Shown here in pieces: positions 35,604 to 46,386 of a stretch of 64,000 bases of DNA. Numbering within the stretch: the stretch's first letter is position 1; each line of letters starts with the position of its first letter. The stretch covers positions 992,001 through 1,056,000 of the forward strand of contig NZ_SRYR01000001.1 of NCBI RefSeq assembly GCF_004794105.1, given 5' to 3'. This DNA comes from Clostridium sartagoforme (GTDB taxonomy: Bacteria > Bacillota > Clostridia > Clostridiales > Clostridiaceae). The notes under the pieces are model-generated. The model made no database searches. It was given only the letters and a program-made list of their open reading frames with translations, and was not told where the DNA came from. The position numbers were made by a program, and so were the translations under genes.

Positions 35604-36719
35604 ATGAAAAGTATATGGAATAAAAAGTGGGTAGATGACATTGATTATTTAAAAGAAGAACTTATAAAAAATCATGTTAATTTATTTGCTTATATAGAAG
35701 AAGATGAGTTTAATAAAAAAATAGAAGAGTTAAAGAAAATAATAGATAAGTTGGACTATGAAGAAATGAAGGTAGAAATATCAAGGATTACTGCTTCTAT
35801 TAGGGATGCACATACAAGTCTTATATTTCCAGCAAGAAAATTTATTCCCCTTAAGTTTTACAACTTTAATGATGGGGTATATATAATAAATTCTACAAAA
35901 GATTATGAAAATCTACTTTTTAAAAAAGTTATAGCTATTGAGGATACAAAGATAGAAGATATTTTAGAGGAGCTTTCAAATATTATTTCTTACGAGAATC
36001 AGTACTTTTTTAAGGCTCAAAGCATGAAATACCTTCAAATAGTCGAAGTTCTATATGGACTTTTAATAGTTGATAATATGAATAAAATTAAAATAACATT
36101 AGAAGATGGCGAACATGAAATAATACCAGTTTCTATAGACAATATGACTTATACAAATGACAAGCTACCACTTTATGCTAAGAAATCATCTGAAAACCTT
36201 TGGTTTAAATATTTAGATAAGGAAGAGCTTTATATAAAATATAATAGCTGTAGAGAAAGTGAAAGTGAAAGTATAAAGGATAAAATAGAAAAGATAATAC
36301 TATTTATAGAGAAAAACAATATAAAAAAAGTAACTGTTGATTTAAGAAATAACTTAGGTGGAGATTCAACTTTATTTGAGCCTTTTATTGAATATATAAA
36401 AGAAAACAAAGAGATAAATAATAAAGAAAATTTAAAAGTTATAATAGGAAGAGAAACATTTTCTTCAGCTCTTTTAAACGCTTATAATTTTAAAAATAAC
36501 ACTAATGCAAAGATTGTTGGAGAACCAAGTGGAGGAAAACCAAATTGTTATGGAGAGATATTAAAAATTACACTTCCCAATAGTAAATTAGTAGTAACCT
36601 ATTCTACAAAATTTTATAAGCTTATTGAAGATGATTCAATTGATTCTCTTTATCCAGATGAAATTGCTTTAGAGACAATAGAAGATTATAAACTAACAAA
36701 AAATATTGTTTTTTGTTGA
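35604..36719 (+). CDS. S41 family (tail-specific protease-like) peptidase
   Basis: 371-residue cytoplasmic-looking protein without signal peptide. The N-terminal helical region (1-100) has the tricorn/CtpA-like SIRDAHTSL. The C-terminal S41 core has VTVDLRNNLGGDSTLFEP, the catalytic Ser in GRETFSSALLNA, and EPSGGKPN. No PDZ domain is evident. AAAAGGATG before ATG 35604 sets the start; an in-frame TTG at 35580 is less likely. Substrate is unknown. Confidence 0.85.
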   Translation: MKSIWNKKWVDDIDYLKEELIKNHVNLFAYIEEDEFNKKIEELKKIIDKLDYEEMKVEISRITASIRDAHTSLIFPARKFIPLKFYNFNDGVYIINSTKDYENLLFKKVIAIEDTKIEDILEELSNIISYENQYFFKAQSMKYLQIVEVLYGLLIVDNMNKIKITLEDGEHEIIPVSIDNMTYTNDKLPLYAKKSSENLWFKYLDKEELYIKYNSCRESESESIKDKIEKIILFIEKNNIKKVTVDLRNNLGGDSTLFEPFIEYIKENKEINNKENLKVIIGRETFSSALLNAYNFKNNTNAKIVGEPSGGKPNCYGEILKITLPNSKLVVTYSTKFYKLIEDDSIDSLYPDEIALETIEDYKLTKNIVFC

Positions 36720-36763
36720 AAAAGGTGTTATATTAAAAACGATATATTCAAAAAACTTTTAAT

Positions 36764-36781
36764 TTAGTCCAGAGAGACTAA
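36764..36781 (+). promoter_or_regulatory. PyrR-binding loop in the uracil permease leader
   Basis: TTAGTC pairs with GACTAA around CAGAGA, giving the sequence AGTCCAGAGAGACTAAGAA, which matches the conserved PyrR anti-antiterminator loop of Bacillus pyr genes. Only the single hairpin lies before the GGAG site, with no terminator, so UMP-dependent control of translation by PyrR is the likely mechanism. Confidence 0.75.
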
Positions 36782-36797
36782 GAATGGAGATAATATT

Positions 36798-38087
36798 ATG
36801 AAAAAAGAATTAGAAAATGAAGTATTAATGGTTGATGTTAACGAGAAGGTTCCAATGAAAAGAGCCATTCCATTAAGTATTCAACATCTATTTGCAATGT
36901 TTGGAGCATCTATTTTAGTTCCTATCTTATTTAACATTGATCCAACAACAGTATTATTCTTTAATGGAATAGGTACATTGCTTTATGCCTTTATCACTAA
37001 AAAAGGTATACCAGCTTATTTAGGATCAAGTTTTGCTTTTCTAGCACCAACATTCCTATTGCTTGGTGAAGGATATAGTTTTCAAAGTATACAAGGTGGC
37101 TTTGTAATTTCAGGTTTTGTTTTTTCAATAGTAGCAATTATTGTAGGTTTTACAGGTACAGGCTGGATTAACAAGTTATTCCCACCAGCAGCTATGGGAG
37201 CAATAGTAACTATTATAGGCTTAGAACTTGCTTCAAACGCAGCTGATATGGCTGGATTCCCAGTTGGAGGCACAAATTCACCAGAATTAAATCCAACATG
37301 GGTAGTAGTATCAATGGTTACACTTGGAACAGTTATACTATGTAATGTATTACTTAGAGGATTCTTAAAGGTAATTCCTATCTTAATAGGAGTTGTTGTA
37401 GGTTACATAACAGCTTACTTTATGGGACTAGTAGATTTTAGTGCTATAAATAATGCAGCATTCTTTACAGTTCCACAAATTAAATTAGCTAAATTTGAAA
37501 TGACACCAATTTTAACTATACTTCCAGCTACTTTTGTAGTTGTAGCTGAACATATAGGACATTTAAAGGTTACTAGTAGTATAGTAGGTAGAGATTTAAC
37601 TAAAGACCCAGGGTTACATAGATCTCTTTTAGGAGATGGATTATCAACTATGGTTTCAGGTATGTTTGGATCAGTTCCAACTACTACTTATGGTGAAAAT
37701 ATAGGGGTTATGGCATTAACAAAGGTATATAGTGTTTATGTAATTTGTGGTGCTGGTTTAATTTCTATAGTACTTGGATTCTCAGGTAAGCTTTCAGCAT
37801 TAATAAGCACAATACCAACTCCAGTAGTAGGAGGGGTTAGCTTATTACTATTTGGTACTATAGCAACATCAGGACTTAGAACTTTTATAGAAGAAAAGGT
37901 TGATTATTCTAAGTCAAGAAACTTAATTCTTACATCAGTAATATTTATGGTTGGATTAAGTGGAATTACTCTAAGTATAGGTGTTGTAGAATTAAAAGGT
38001 ATGGGGCTAGCAGCCGTTGTTGGAATAGCTTTAAACTTAGCATTCCTTATCTTTGATAAGCTAGGAATAATGAACGAAGAAGCGTAA
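36798..38087 (+). CDS. uraA: Uracil permease (NCS2 family)
   Basis: 429-residue nucleobase:cation symporter with 14 helices that imports uracil. ISIQHLFAMFGASILVP-type N-terminus (here LSIQHLFAMF), AYLGSSFAFLAP, the substrate-binding Glu in VVAEHIGHL, and TTYGENIGVMALT are all intact UraA motifs. The leader carries a PyrR loop, which supports uracil as substrate over xanthine. A terminator follows. Confidence 0.95.
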   Translation: MKKELENEVLMVDVNEKVPMKRAIPLSIQHLFAMFGASILVPILFNIDPTTVLFFNGIGTLLYAFITKKGIPAYLGSSFAFLAPTFLLLGEGYSFQSIQGGFVISGFVFSIVAIIVGFTGTGWINKLFPPAAMGAIVTIIGLELASNAADMAGFPVGGTNSPELNPTWVVVSMVTLGTVILCNVLLRGFLKVIPILIGVVVGYITAYFMGLVDFSAINNAAFFTVPQIKLAKFEMTPILTILPATFVVVAEHIGHLKVTSSIVGRDLTKDPGLHRSLLGDGLSTMVSGMFGSVPTTTYGENIGVMALTKVYSVYVICGAGLISIVLGFSGKLSALISTIPTPVVGGVSLLLFGTIATSGLRTFIEEKVDYSKSRNLILTSVIFMVGLSGITLSIGVVELKGMGLAAVVGIALNLAFLIFDKLGIMNEEA

Positions 38088-38123
38088 TAATTTACACTTA
38101 ATATTATTAGCTATAATAAATTG

Positions 38124-38168
38124 TAAGCTATATAGGATATTTTAATCTTATATAGCTTATTTTTTTAT
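38124..38168 (+). terminator. Rho-independent terminator of uraA
   Basis: TAAGCTATATA (38124-38134) pairs with TATATAGCTTA (38149-38159), followed by a long T run. Confidence 0.85.
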
Positions 38169-38339
38169 ATTCTATAACTTTTTCTTGAAGACTTATAAAT
38201 TCAGTATTAAAATTAAGTTTGTTATATAAAATATAGTATTTATTATATCTTATTAACTCTTTTTAATTAATAGTGTTAAATTAAGATAACTATTTAAGAA
38301 ACATATAAATAAAACAAATTTAGTTGATGTGAGGATAAA

Positions 38340-39497
38340 ATGAAGATAAAAAAACCAGATTATTTCGATGAATTTAAATGTATAGCAGATAAATGTGAAG
38401 ATACTTGCTGCGCTGGATGGGGAATAGTAGTTGATGATATTTCTTATGATAAATATCAAAAAGTAGAAGGGGACTTTGGAGATTATCTTAGAGATAATAT
38501 TATTGAGGATGAAGGAGATAATGTCTTTACATTAAAGGGAGATAGATGTTCCTTCTTAAATGATGATAATTTATGTGATATATATAAGAACATTGGAGAA
38601 GGTGGGCTATGCTATACTTGTAGACAATATCCACGTTACCTTGAGGAATTTGGAGCTTTAAGGGAAATAGGCCTTTCCTTATCTTGTCCTGAAGCTTGCA
38701 GAATAATTCTTAGGTCTTCCAAGAAAAGTAGCTTTGTTTTAGAGGAAAAAGATGAAGAGGTAACGGATTATAATGATATTAATCCTAATATATATATTAA
38801 TCTTATGCAATGTAGAAAAGTTGTCTTTGATATAATTCAGGATAGAAGTATAGATATGAATGTTAGATGTGCTATAATATTAAAATTTATTGATGAGGTA
38901 CAAGATAAAATTCATGGATTTGAGATTAATTCAATTAAGGACGTCAAGGATAAGTATATTGATAAAGAGTTAGTAAGTAGTCTGATTAATGATTTAAAAG
39001 ACTTCAATGGAAGAAATGATGAGAAATACAATAATGTAAAAGAGTTTTTTGATATATTTATTAACTTAGAGCATATTAAGCCTAATGATATTTTAGGTCT
39101 TGAAAATGCAAAAAGATATTTTTGGCAAAGTGAAAATGATAAAGATCTTTATATAGAAATTAACAATAAATTTAATGAGTATTATAAAGAAAAAACTTAT
39201 GAATTTGAGCAAATATTAGTTTACTATATCTATAGATACTTTATGAAATCTGTTTTTGATTATGATGTGTTATCTAAGGTAAAGTTTGCTATAGTAAGTT
39301 ATTTAATGATAAAAGAATTAGCTGTAGTTAGATATTTAGAAAATAAGGAATTTACCTTTGAGGATATGGTAGATATAGCACATACATATTCTAAGGATAT
39401 TGAACATTTAGAGGAAAATGTAGATATCTTAGAAGAACTTTTTGAAACTAATGAAATATTTAACCTTTCAAATATAATAATTACTTTATTAAGTTAG
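38340..39497 (+). CDS. fliB: FliB-like protein (flagellin lysine-N-methylase family)
   Basis: 385 residues. The N-terminal half carries the conserved Cys pattern of the family: FKCIADKCEDTCCAGW, RCSFL, LCDIY, LCYTCRQYPR and SLSCPEACR, likely binding an iron-sulfur cluster or zinc. Relatives are annotated as flagellin lysine methylases from Salmonella FliB. No flagellar genes lie in the window, so the substrate may differ. It stands alone between two terminators. Confidence 0.82.
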   Translation: MKIKKPDYFDEFKCIADKCEDTCCAGWGIVVDDISYDKYQKVEGDFGDYLRDNIIEDEGDNVFTLKGDRCSFLNDDNLCDIYKNIGEGGLCYTCRQYPRYLEEFGALREIGLSLSCPEACRIILRSSKKSSFVLEEKDEEVTDYNDINPNIYINLMQCRKVVFDIIQDRSIDMNVRCAIILKFIDEVQDKIHGFEINSIKDVKDKYIDKELVSSLINDLKDFNGRNDEKYNNVKEFFDIFINLEHIKPNDILGLENAKRYFWQSENDKDLYIEINNKFNEYYKEKTYEFEQILVYYIYRYFMKSVFDYDVLSKVKFAIVSYLMIKELAVVRYLENKEFTFEDMVDIAHTYSKDIEHLEENVDILEELFETNEIFNLSNIIITLLS

Positions 39498-39534
39498 TTA
39501 TTTTGTAATATAAAAACTAGTAATCTTAAAAAAT

Positions 39535-39568
39535 AAAGGTTGGATAGAAGATAAACTATCCAACCTTT
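39535..39568. terminator. Hairpin terminator after the FliB-like gene
   Basis: AAAGGTTGGATAG pairs exactly with CTATCCAACCTTT around an eight-base loop. Confidence 0.7.
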
Positions 39569-39736
39569 AATAAAATTAAAGTCTATTCAAGTTTCTGTGA
39601 AGTATTATATCCTAATAGAGATGTTGTGTATTATTAGCAATAATTTTACATAATATGGAATTTTGGGCGGCGTTATGTTATGCTTAAAAATGATAGTTTC
39701 ATTTATCAATGTATTAAGAGAGGAGAATTTGAATTT

Positions 39737-42700
39737 ATGGGGAAGAGGCTATATGATTGCAAAAATAGGCTAATATCATTGACTTTAAGTATAACCATCG
39801 TATTAGGAATTTGTCTTCAACCAACGGTTTTAAAAGCACATGCTACAGAAAATGAAAACGTTAGTAATGGAACGTCTGATAAATCTGACGAGTATTTAAT
39901 TTATCCAATACCTCAAAGTATTGAGTATGATGAAGATAAAACTTCATTTGATTTGAATAATGGGATAAATTTAGTTTTGGAAGATGGGGTTGATGAGGCT
40001 ACTAAACTATATATTGAAGAAGTGTTAACAGAATTTGAGATTAACTATACTATAAATAATAAGTTGAGTGAGAACATAACAAACTTATGTTTAGGTGTAA
40101 ATAATTCGAAGGATATAGTTGACGAGTATGTAAAAAGCAATATAACAATAAGTAATGAAACTCTATTTGAGAATCCAGATTCTTATCTAATGGATGTTAG
40201 GGAAGAAGCAATTGTTATATTGGGTAAAGATACTGATAGTACATTTTATGGAGTAGCAACATTAAAGATGTTATTATCATCATTTAATAATATGAAACTA
40301 TTAAATGCTAAAATTGAAGATTATGCTAGTGTACCAGTTCGTGGATTTATTGAGGGTTTTTATGGAGGATGGAACTATGAAGAACGTGAAAGCTTGATGA
40401 ATTTTGCGAAAGATTACAAAATGAACTCATTTATATATGCTTCTAAGACAGATCCTTATCATACTAGTAAATGGGATGTGTTATATCCAGAAGATGAATT
40501 GTCTAAAATTGAGGAGCTTGTGAATTTAGGTGAAAAAACAAAGGTTCGTTATGGATGGTCAGTTCATATTTCAGGATTTTTTAGTGGATTAGATACTTCT
40601 AATAAAGTTGAATATGAAAAAAGATATGAAAAACTAATATCAAAATTCCAACAGTTATATGATGTTGGAGTACGTAAATTCGATATTTTAAATGATGATT
40701 TTGGTAGTGGATCTAATGGAGATGTAGTTGCATTACTAAATCGTTTAGATAATGAATTTATACAAAAGAATGGTTGTTATAGGATGGCTTATTGTCCACA
40801 AGGATATAATAAAGCATGGTCAGGAAATGGTGAAGAGCTTAGGGCATTAAAGGGATTAAATCAAACAATTGATTTATATTGGACAGGGGATGATGTGAAT
40901 TCTCCAATTACTCAAGAAACAGTTGATTTCCTACAAGAAAAGACAAATCACAAACCAATGTTTTGGCTAAACTATCCAGTAAATGAGCATTCTAAAGCAG
41001 GTATTTATTTAGGAGATATTTCTTATTATGCAAGAGATAATGTAAATGGAATGGCTGGATTTGTATCTAATCCTTCTAGATTTGCAGAGTCTAATAAAGT
41101 TGCTTTATTTCAACTTGCTGCTTTAAATTGGAATAATAATTATTATTTAAGTAATTCACAGAAAGTTTGGGAGGATTCCTTTAAATATTTAGAACCAGAA
41201 GTAAAGGAAGCCTATTTAACAATAGCAAGAAATATTGCAAATGCTCCAAGATCATCACGTGTTCCAGGATTTAATGAATCTGAGTATTTAAAAACTAAAC
41301 TAGATAATGTAGCTAATAAGATTCAAAAAGGAACATTAACTGCAGAGGATACGGAAGTTCTAGAACTAATTGAAGAGTTTGAAAACATGTTATTTTCTAT
41401 AGAAGAAATGAGAAATAATTGCACTAATGATGGATTGATAAAAGAATTAGATCCATGGCTTAAATCCTTAAAGGATGTGGCAACAGCAGGTAAAGAAATC
41501 TTAACAAGTAAGATTGCCATATTAAATAACAATAAAACTGAAGCTTGGGACTCATTTAGGATGGCAACTAAATCTTTTGAAAGTAAGTATACTTATCTAA
41601 CAACAGAAAGTTTACCTGATGTATATGCAGAAGCAGGAAGTAAACGCTTAACTCCATTTATTTCTAAAGTAGTTAAGTCTGTAAAAAATGATATAGTATC
41701 TGTATTTGATATAGAAGATGATAGTTTTACTCCAAGTATATATGCAGTTATGGGTGGAGTAGAACAAGTTGATAATGCTAATACAGCAAAGATATTTGAT
41801 GGTGACGAAGGGACTAGTGCATCATTTATTGTAAATCAAGCAGAAGAGGACTACATTGGTGTTGATATGGGAAAAACTATATCAGTAAAGAATATTCATA
41901 TTTTACAAGCGATGAATGATACTCATCATGATTATTTTCATGAGGCTGTTTTAGAATATTCAACTGATGGAGCTAATTGGACAGAAATTAATACTTATAA
42001 CAATGAAGTAAGAATTGATTTAGAAGATTTAAACTTTGAAGCTAGATATGTAAGATTACGTTTAATTAAAGATAAAACAAAGCCTTATTGGACTTATATT
42101 CGTGAATTCACTATTAATAAGGAAGAGCCAAAGCAACCACGTATATATACAAATGTTGAACTTTTGAAAGAAACTCCAATAACTATTAATGGAAGTAGAA
42201 ATAGTATTTATAATTTAAATAATATAATTTTAAAGCCTAATGAATATGTAGGAATAAAATTAACTGATATTAGTAAGGTTTCTAATTTAGTTAATAAAGT
42301 TTCTAAAGAAGGATTAACTGTTGAGTATTCAATTAACGGAAGTACTTGGAATCAGTTTAAAGATGATACTGTAAATTTAAAATATATTAGGTTAATTAAT
42401 AAATCTAATTCTATTATTACTTTAAATATAAATGAATTTGGTATGTCTATTACTAACTTAAAAGTAAATCCTAATATGATGGAAACAAACTTAACTAATG
42501 GATTGCAAGAAGGAAGTTATAATAATCTATTTGATAATGATTATTCTACATTTGTATGGACTAATGAAAGTCAAGCTATTGGTGATTATATTACTTTTGA
42601 TTTAGGAAATACGAGTAATATTTATGATGTAAAAGTTACTACATCTGATGGAAATCCTAGATTATATAATGCTGAAATTCAAATTTCAAAAGATAATAAA

Positions 42701-45700
42701 GAATGGACAAGTATTGGCAAAGTTATAAATGATAATAGTGTTTTTGAAGTGCCATATCGTTATGTAACAGCAAATGGGGAAGGTAAAGAAGCAAGATATT
42801 TAAGGATTTATATAACAGGAAATTCAGGATATTATTTAAAATTACATGAGATAGAAATTAATAAATCTGTTGAAAATGAAATATTAAGTGATTTAAATAG
42901 CAGTTTAAAAGGAACTGTTAGTAAAGTAATTGATAGAGATATTTCAACGGTATTTACTCAAAAAGATCCTGTAAGTAAAACTGATTATATAGAGTATATA
43001 TTTAGTGAAAATACAAATGTTGATAGAATTTTACTTTTACAAGAACCATCAAATGGAGTTATGAAAATAAATACAAAGAATGGTTATGTAAATGTATCAA
43101 ATTTAAATAGTACTATTATAGATGCAGATACTTCAAAATATGAAGATATTCTATCAGTTCGATTAGAGTGGGAAGCTGGTGAAACTCCTTCAATATATGA
43201 ATTAATGTTTAAATATGGAGAAAATACAAGCGATGATATTGGAGTAAATGTAGATAATATAATTGGAGAAGGTCCACAGGACGAAATAACTAATATTGCT
43301 TTAAGAAAGCCAGTAACAGTATCAGGAACCAGTGATGGAAATAAAGATTTTGTAAATGATGGAGACGACAAAACAAAATGGGATAGTAATTTTATTAAAG
43401 GAAATGATGCTTCTAAAAATGCATGGGTAACAATTGATTTAGGTGAAGATAAAAATGAAATTACGCAATTAATTGTTAAGTATTTTAATAAAATTTATCC
43501 AACTGATTGTGATATTCAAATTTCTCAAGATAATGAAAGCTGGGAAACTGTTAAACAAGTACAAAAACCTCATAATGGTCCAACGTATCCAATTGATTCA
43601 ATTGACTTTGAAACTCCAATAAGTGCTAGATATTTAAGGCTATTCTTTAAAGAACTTAATACTGGAGCAGCTGGTAATGGGGTAGGTATAACTGAGTTAA
43701 TGATTATGGGTAGATATATAGAGGAAATAGCAGTTGATTATAGTATTTTAAATTCTTTAATTAATGAAGTAAAAGAGAAAGATTTAAGTAACTATACTAA
43801 TACTAGTGTAAATAATCTAAATAATGCTCTTAAAGAAGCAGAGCTTCTATTAGATAATAAGGAAGTTACACAAGATCAAATCAACCAAGGAATAGAAAAT
43901 CTAAAAAAATCAGTTAATGCTTTAGAGGTAAAGATAACAGAGGATTTTAATATTGCACTTAATAAAAATGTAGAGGTATCAGGAACATCTAATGGTTTAA
44001 AGGATTATATAAATGATGGAGATAAATTAACAAAATGGGACTCTAATTTTATAAAGGGTGAAAATGCAGATAAAGATGCATGGATAATAGTAGATTTAGG
44101 TGAGAAGCCAGCTATTATAAAAGAATTTATTATCTCATATTTTAATTTAGTATTTCCAACAAAATACAAGGTTCAAATATCTTCAGATATGGAAGAGTGG
44201 GTAACAGTTGCAGAGAAAAGCAAGGAACATGGAAGTGAAGCTCATCCAATTGATACTATAATACTAGAAAGTGAAGTTTCAGCAAGATACGTACGTTTTG
44301 TATTTGAAGAATTGAATTCAGTTGCAGTTGGTAAGGGAGTTGGAATAAACGAACTTGAAATTGTAGGTAAAATTATAAATGAAGAATCTGAAATAATAGC
44401 GGTACAGGATCATGAAGTAAAAGAAGCTATAGTCCCAGCAAATATAGATTCACTAGATTTAGATAAAATGAGTAATGTAAGTATAAAAGTTGGAGATTTA
44501 TTATTAGAATTATTAGTTCCAGTTATATGGGACATAAATGATTTTGATGGAAACACAACTGGAGTCTATAATTTATTTGGAGAATTGAAGTTAAATGATA
44601 ATATCAATAATCCAAAAGCTATAAAAGCAAGACAGACTGTTATTTTAAAAGAAGATAATCAAGGACCAGGTGAAACAGTTGATAAAACAAATCTTAATGT
44701 TAAAATTAAAGAGCTTGAAATTATAGTAAATAATATTGATAAGTATATTCCTGAAACTGTAGAAGGCATAAGAGAGCTTTTAGAAAAAGCACAAGGAATA
44801 TATAACTCAGAAGATGCAATTCAAGAAAATGTAGATGATATATGTGAAGAGATATCGAAAGCTATTGATAATGCCAAGTTAAAAGAAGATAATCCAGATC
44901 CAGGTGAAACAGTGGACAAGGCAGATCTAGAAGCTAAAATTAAAGATCTTGAAAATTTAGTAAAAAATATTGATAAGTATATTCCTGAAACTGTAGAAGG
45001 CATAAGAAAGCTTTTAGAAAAAGCACAAGTAGTATATAACTCAGAAGATGCAACTCAAGAAAATGTAGATTATATCTGTGAAGAGATATCAAAAGCTATT
45101 GATAATGCCAAGTTAAAAGAAGATAATCCAGATCCAGGTGAAACAGTGGACAAATCAAATCTTGAGGATAAAATTAAAGATCTAGAAAATATACTAACTA
45201 ATATCGATAAATATATTCCAGAAAGTGTGGAAGGTATTAGAAAGCTTTTAGAAGAAGCAAATGAAATATATAACTCTGAAGATGTAGTTCAAGAGATTGT
45301 AGATGATATCTGTGAAAAAATATCAAAAGCTATTGAAAATACCGAGTTAAAAGAAGATAATCCAGACCAAGGTGAACCTGTAGATAAAACAAATCTCGAA
45401 GCTAAAATTAAAGAACTAGAAAATATAGTAACTAATATAGATAAATATATTCCAGAAAGTGTGGAAGGTATTAAAGAGCTTTTAGAAAAAGCACAAGGAA
45501 TATATAACTCTGAGGATGTAACTCAAGAAATAGTAGATGATATTTGTGAAAAGATATCAAAAGCTATTGAAAATGCTAAGTTAAAAGAAACCAATAACAA
45601 TTCTAATACTGATGATGATAACTCTAATAATAATAATAAAACTGATGATTCATCTAATATAAAGGAATCTGAAGAGTTACCGAAGACTGGTTCTGAATTT

Positions 45701-45769
45701 AATGCGTCAGTATTATTTGGTTTATTATTTAGCGTTGCTGGAATAGGCCTTCTTTTAAAGAGAAAATAA
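39737..45769 (+). CDS. Sortase-anchored GH84 hexosaminidase (NagH hyaluronidase-like)
   Basis: 2010-residue secreted wall protein that should remove beta-linked GlcNAc from host glycans. Order: signal peptide (1-35, cleaved near AHA), GH20b-like domain (54-190), GH84 barrel (from RGFIEGFYGGWN at 202; catalytic Asp320-Asp321 in ILNDDFGSG), helical region (485-660), CBM32 modules near 665-795, 908-1041, 1186-1328 and 1403-1545 with a FIVAR segment at 1333-1398, an Ig-like domain (1550-1636), four 78-residue repeats (1638-1949), an Asn/Asp linker, then LPKTG at 1981, hydrophobic helix and KRK. ATG 39737 gives a normal signal peptide; ATG 39680 adds 19 residues without a good ribosome site. Confidence 0.93.
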   Translation: MGKRLYDCKNRLISLTLSITIVLGICLQPTVLKAHATENENVSNGTSDKSDEYLIYPIPQSIEYDEDKTSFDLNNGINLVLEDGVDEATKLYIEEVLTEFEINYTINNKLSENITNLCLGVNNSKDIVDEYVKSNITISNETLFENPDSYLMDVREEAIVILGKDTDSTFYGVATLKMLLSSFNNMKLLNAKIEDYASVPVRGFIEGFYGGWNYEERESLMNFAKDYKMNSFIYASKTDPYHTSKWDVLYPEDELSKIEELVNLGEKTKVRYGWSVHISGFFSGLDTSNKVEYEKRYEKLISKFQQLYDVGVRKFDILNDDFGSGSNGDVVALLNRLDNEFIQKNGCYRMAYCPQGYNKAWSGNGEELRALKGLNQTIDLYWTGDDVNSPITQETVDFLQEKTNHKPMFWLNYPVNEHSKAGIYLGDISYYARDNVNGMAGFVSNPSRFAESNKVALFQLAALNWNNNYYLSNSQKVWEDSFKYLEPEVKEAYLTIARNIANAPRSSRVPGFNESEYLKTKLDNVANKIQKGTLTAEDTEVLELIEEFENMLFSIEEMRNNCTNDGLIKELDPWLKSLKDVATAGKEILTSKIAILNNNKTEAWDSFRMATKSFESKYTYLTTESLPDVYAEAGSKRLTPFISKVVKSVKNDIVSVFDIEDDSFTPSIYAVMGGVEQVDNANTAKIFDGDEGTSASFIVNQAEEDYIGVDMGKTISVKNIHILQAMNDTHHDYFHEAVLEYSTDGANWTEINTYNNEVRIDLEDLNFEARYVRLRLIKDKTKPYWTYIREFTINKEEPKQPRIYTNVELLKETPITINGSRNSIYNLNNIILKPNEYVGIKLTDISKVSNLVNKVSKEGLTVEYSINGSTWNQFKDDTVNLKYIRLINKSNSIITLNINEFGMSITNLKVNPNMMETNLTNGLQEGSYNNLFDNDYSTFVWTNESQAIGDYITFDLGNTSNIYDVKVTTSDGNPRLYNAEIQISKDNKEWTSIGKVINDNSVFEVPYRYVTANGEGKEARYLRIYITGNSGYYLKLHEIEINKSVENEILSDLNSSLKGTVSKVIDRDISTVFTQKDPVSKTDYIEYIFSENTNVDRILLLQEPSNGVMKINTKNGYVNVSNLNSTIIDADTSKYEDILSVRLEWEAGETPSIYELMFKYGENTSDDIGVNVDNIIGEGPQDEITNIALRKPVTVSGTSDGNKDFVNDGDDKTKWDSNFIKGNDASKNAWVTIDLGEDKNEITQLIVKYFNKIYPTDCDIQISQDNESWETVKQVQKPHNGPTYPIDSIDFETPISARYLRLFFKELNTGAAGNGVGITELMIMGRYIEEIAVDYSILNSLINEVKEKDLSNYTNTSVNNLNNALKEAELLLDNKEVTQDQINQGIENLKKSVNALEVKITEDFNIALNKNVEVSGTSNGLKDYINDGDKLTKWDSNFIKGENADKDAWIIVDLGEKPAIIKEFIISYFNLVFPTKYKVQISSDMEEWVTVAEKSKEHGSEAHPIDTIILESEVSARYVRFVFEELNSVAVGKGVGINELEIVGKIINEESEIIAVQDHEVKEAIVPANIDSLDLDKMSNVSIKVGDLLLELLVPVIWDINDFDGNTTGVYNLFGELKLNDNINNPKAIKARQTVILKEDNQGPGETVDKTNLNVKIKELEIIVNNIDKYIPETVEGIRELLEKAQGIYNSEDAIQENVDDICEEISKAIDNAKLKEDNPDPGETVDKADLEAKIKDLENLVKNIDKYIPETVEGIRKLLEKAQVVYNSEDATQENVDYICEEISKAIDNAKLKEDNPDPGETVDKSNLEDKIKDLENILTNIDKYIPESVEGIRKLLEEANEIYNSEDVVQEIVDDICEKISKAIENTELKEDNPDQGEPVDKTNLEAKIKELENIVTNIDKYIPESVEGIKELLEKAQGIYNSEDVTQEIVDDICEKISKAIENAKLKETNNNSNTDDDNSNNNNKTDDSSNIKESEELPKTGSEFNASVLFGLLFSVAGIGLLLKRK
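44648..45583 (+). repeat. Four exact-length 234-bp tandem repeats in the GH84 gene
   Basis: Units start at 44648, 44882, 45116 and 45350, each 78 codons with no length change. Each begins with KEDN and a short Gly-Glu linker with VDK, then a helical FIVAR-like segment (NIDKYIPE, VEGIRELLEKA, ISKAIDNAKL). They form the stalk next to the cell-wall anchor. Copy number can vary by recombination. Confidence 0.9.
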
Positions 45770-45864
45770 AATTATTTTTTCTAATTAAGTAAATTTGTGA
45801 AGATTTTTTAATTAAACAAATGAGAGGACTAGTATCAATATAATTTATGATAATAGTATATAAG

Positions 45865-45898
45865 AAAATAAGGATTCAAATTTGAATCCTTATTTTTA
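45865..45898. terminator. Terminator of the GH84 gene
   Basis: A 32-base perfect palindrome centred at 45880/45881, with arm AAAATAAGGATTCAAA, then T residues. Confidence 0.78.
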
Positions 45899-46386
45899 TA
45901 TATAATTTTATTATTTATAAGAATATATAAGTAATAATAAAGATGAATACTATTTTAATTTAAAAGTGGTTTTTTAAAAAAGAAATTATGAAATAATAAG
46001 AGCTTATTTTTAAGATAGATTTAATAAACACTATTTAACTATTGTTAACTAAATCTCTTTAAATAATTATTATTAACTTATTAAATAGAAGTGTATTTTA
46101 TTTATAATAATAAAGTTAACATAATAGTAGTTTAATAATAATCTATTTAAAGGTAACTATACTAATGAAATAAACTTAACAATAGATAAAATGATATAGC
46201 CATTTTATTACCAAAATTATTACTTTAAAATACAATTATACTATTAAAAGTAATATTTCAGGGTGTTTAAAAGGGATAATTTCTTTTTATTCGTGATTTT
46301 TTTTTAATATAAATAAAAAATAGTTAAAAAAATAACTTTTATTGTAAAGTAATATATAGTTGTTATAATAGAACTTGCGCAAGGAT

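Noticed and set aside
39680..39736. Upstream ATG for the GH84 protein
   Set aside because: It would place 19 extra residues before a normal signal peptide and has no good ribosome site; ATG 39737 follows AGGAG.
44648..45583. CRISPR-like or satellite repeats
   Set aside because: The period is exactly 78 codons, in frame within the GH84 gene, without spacers; these are protein stalk repeats.
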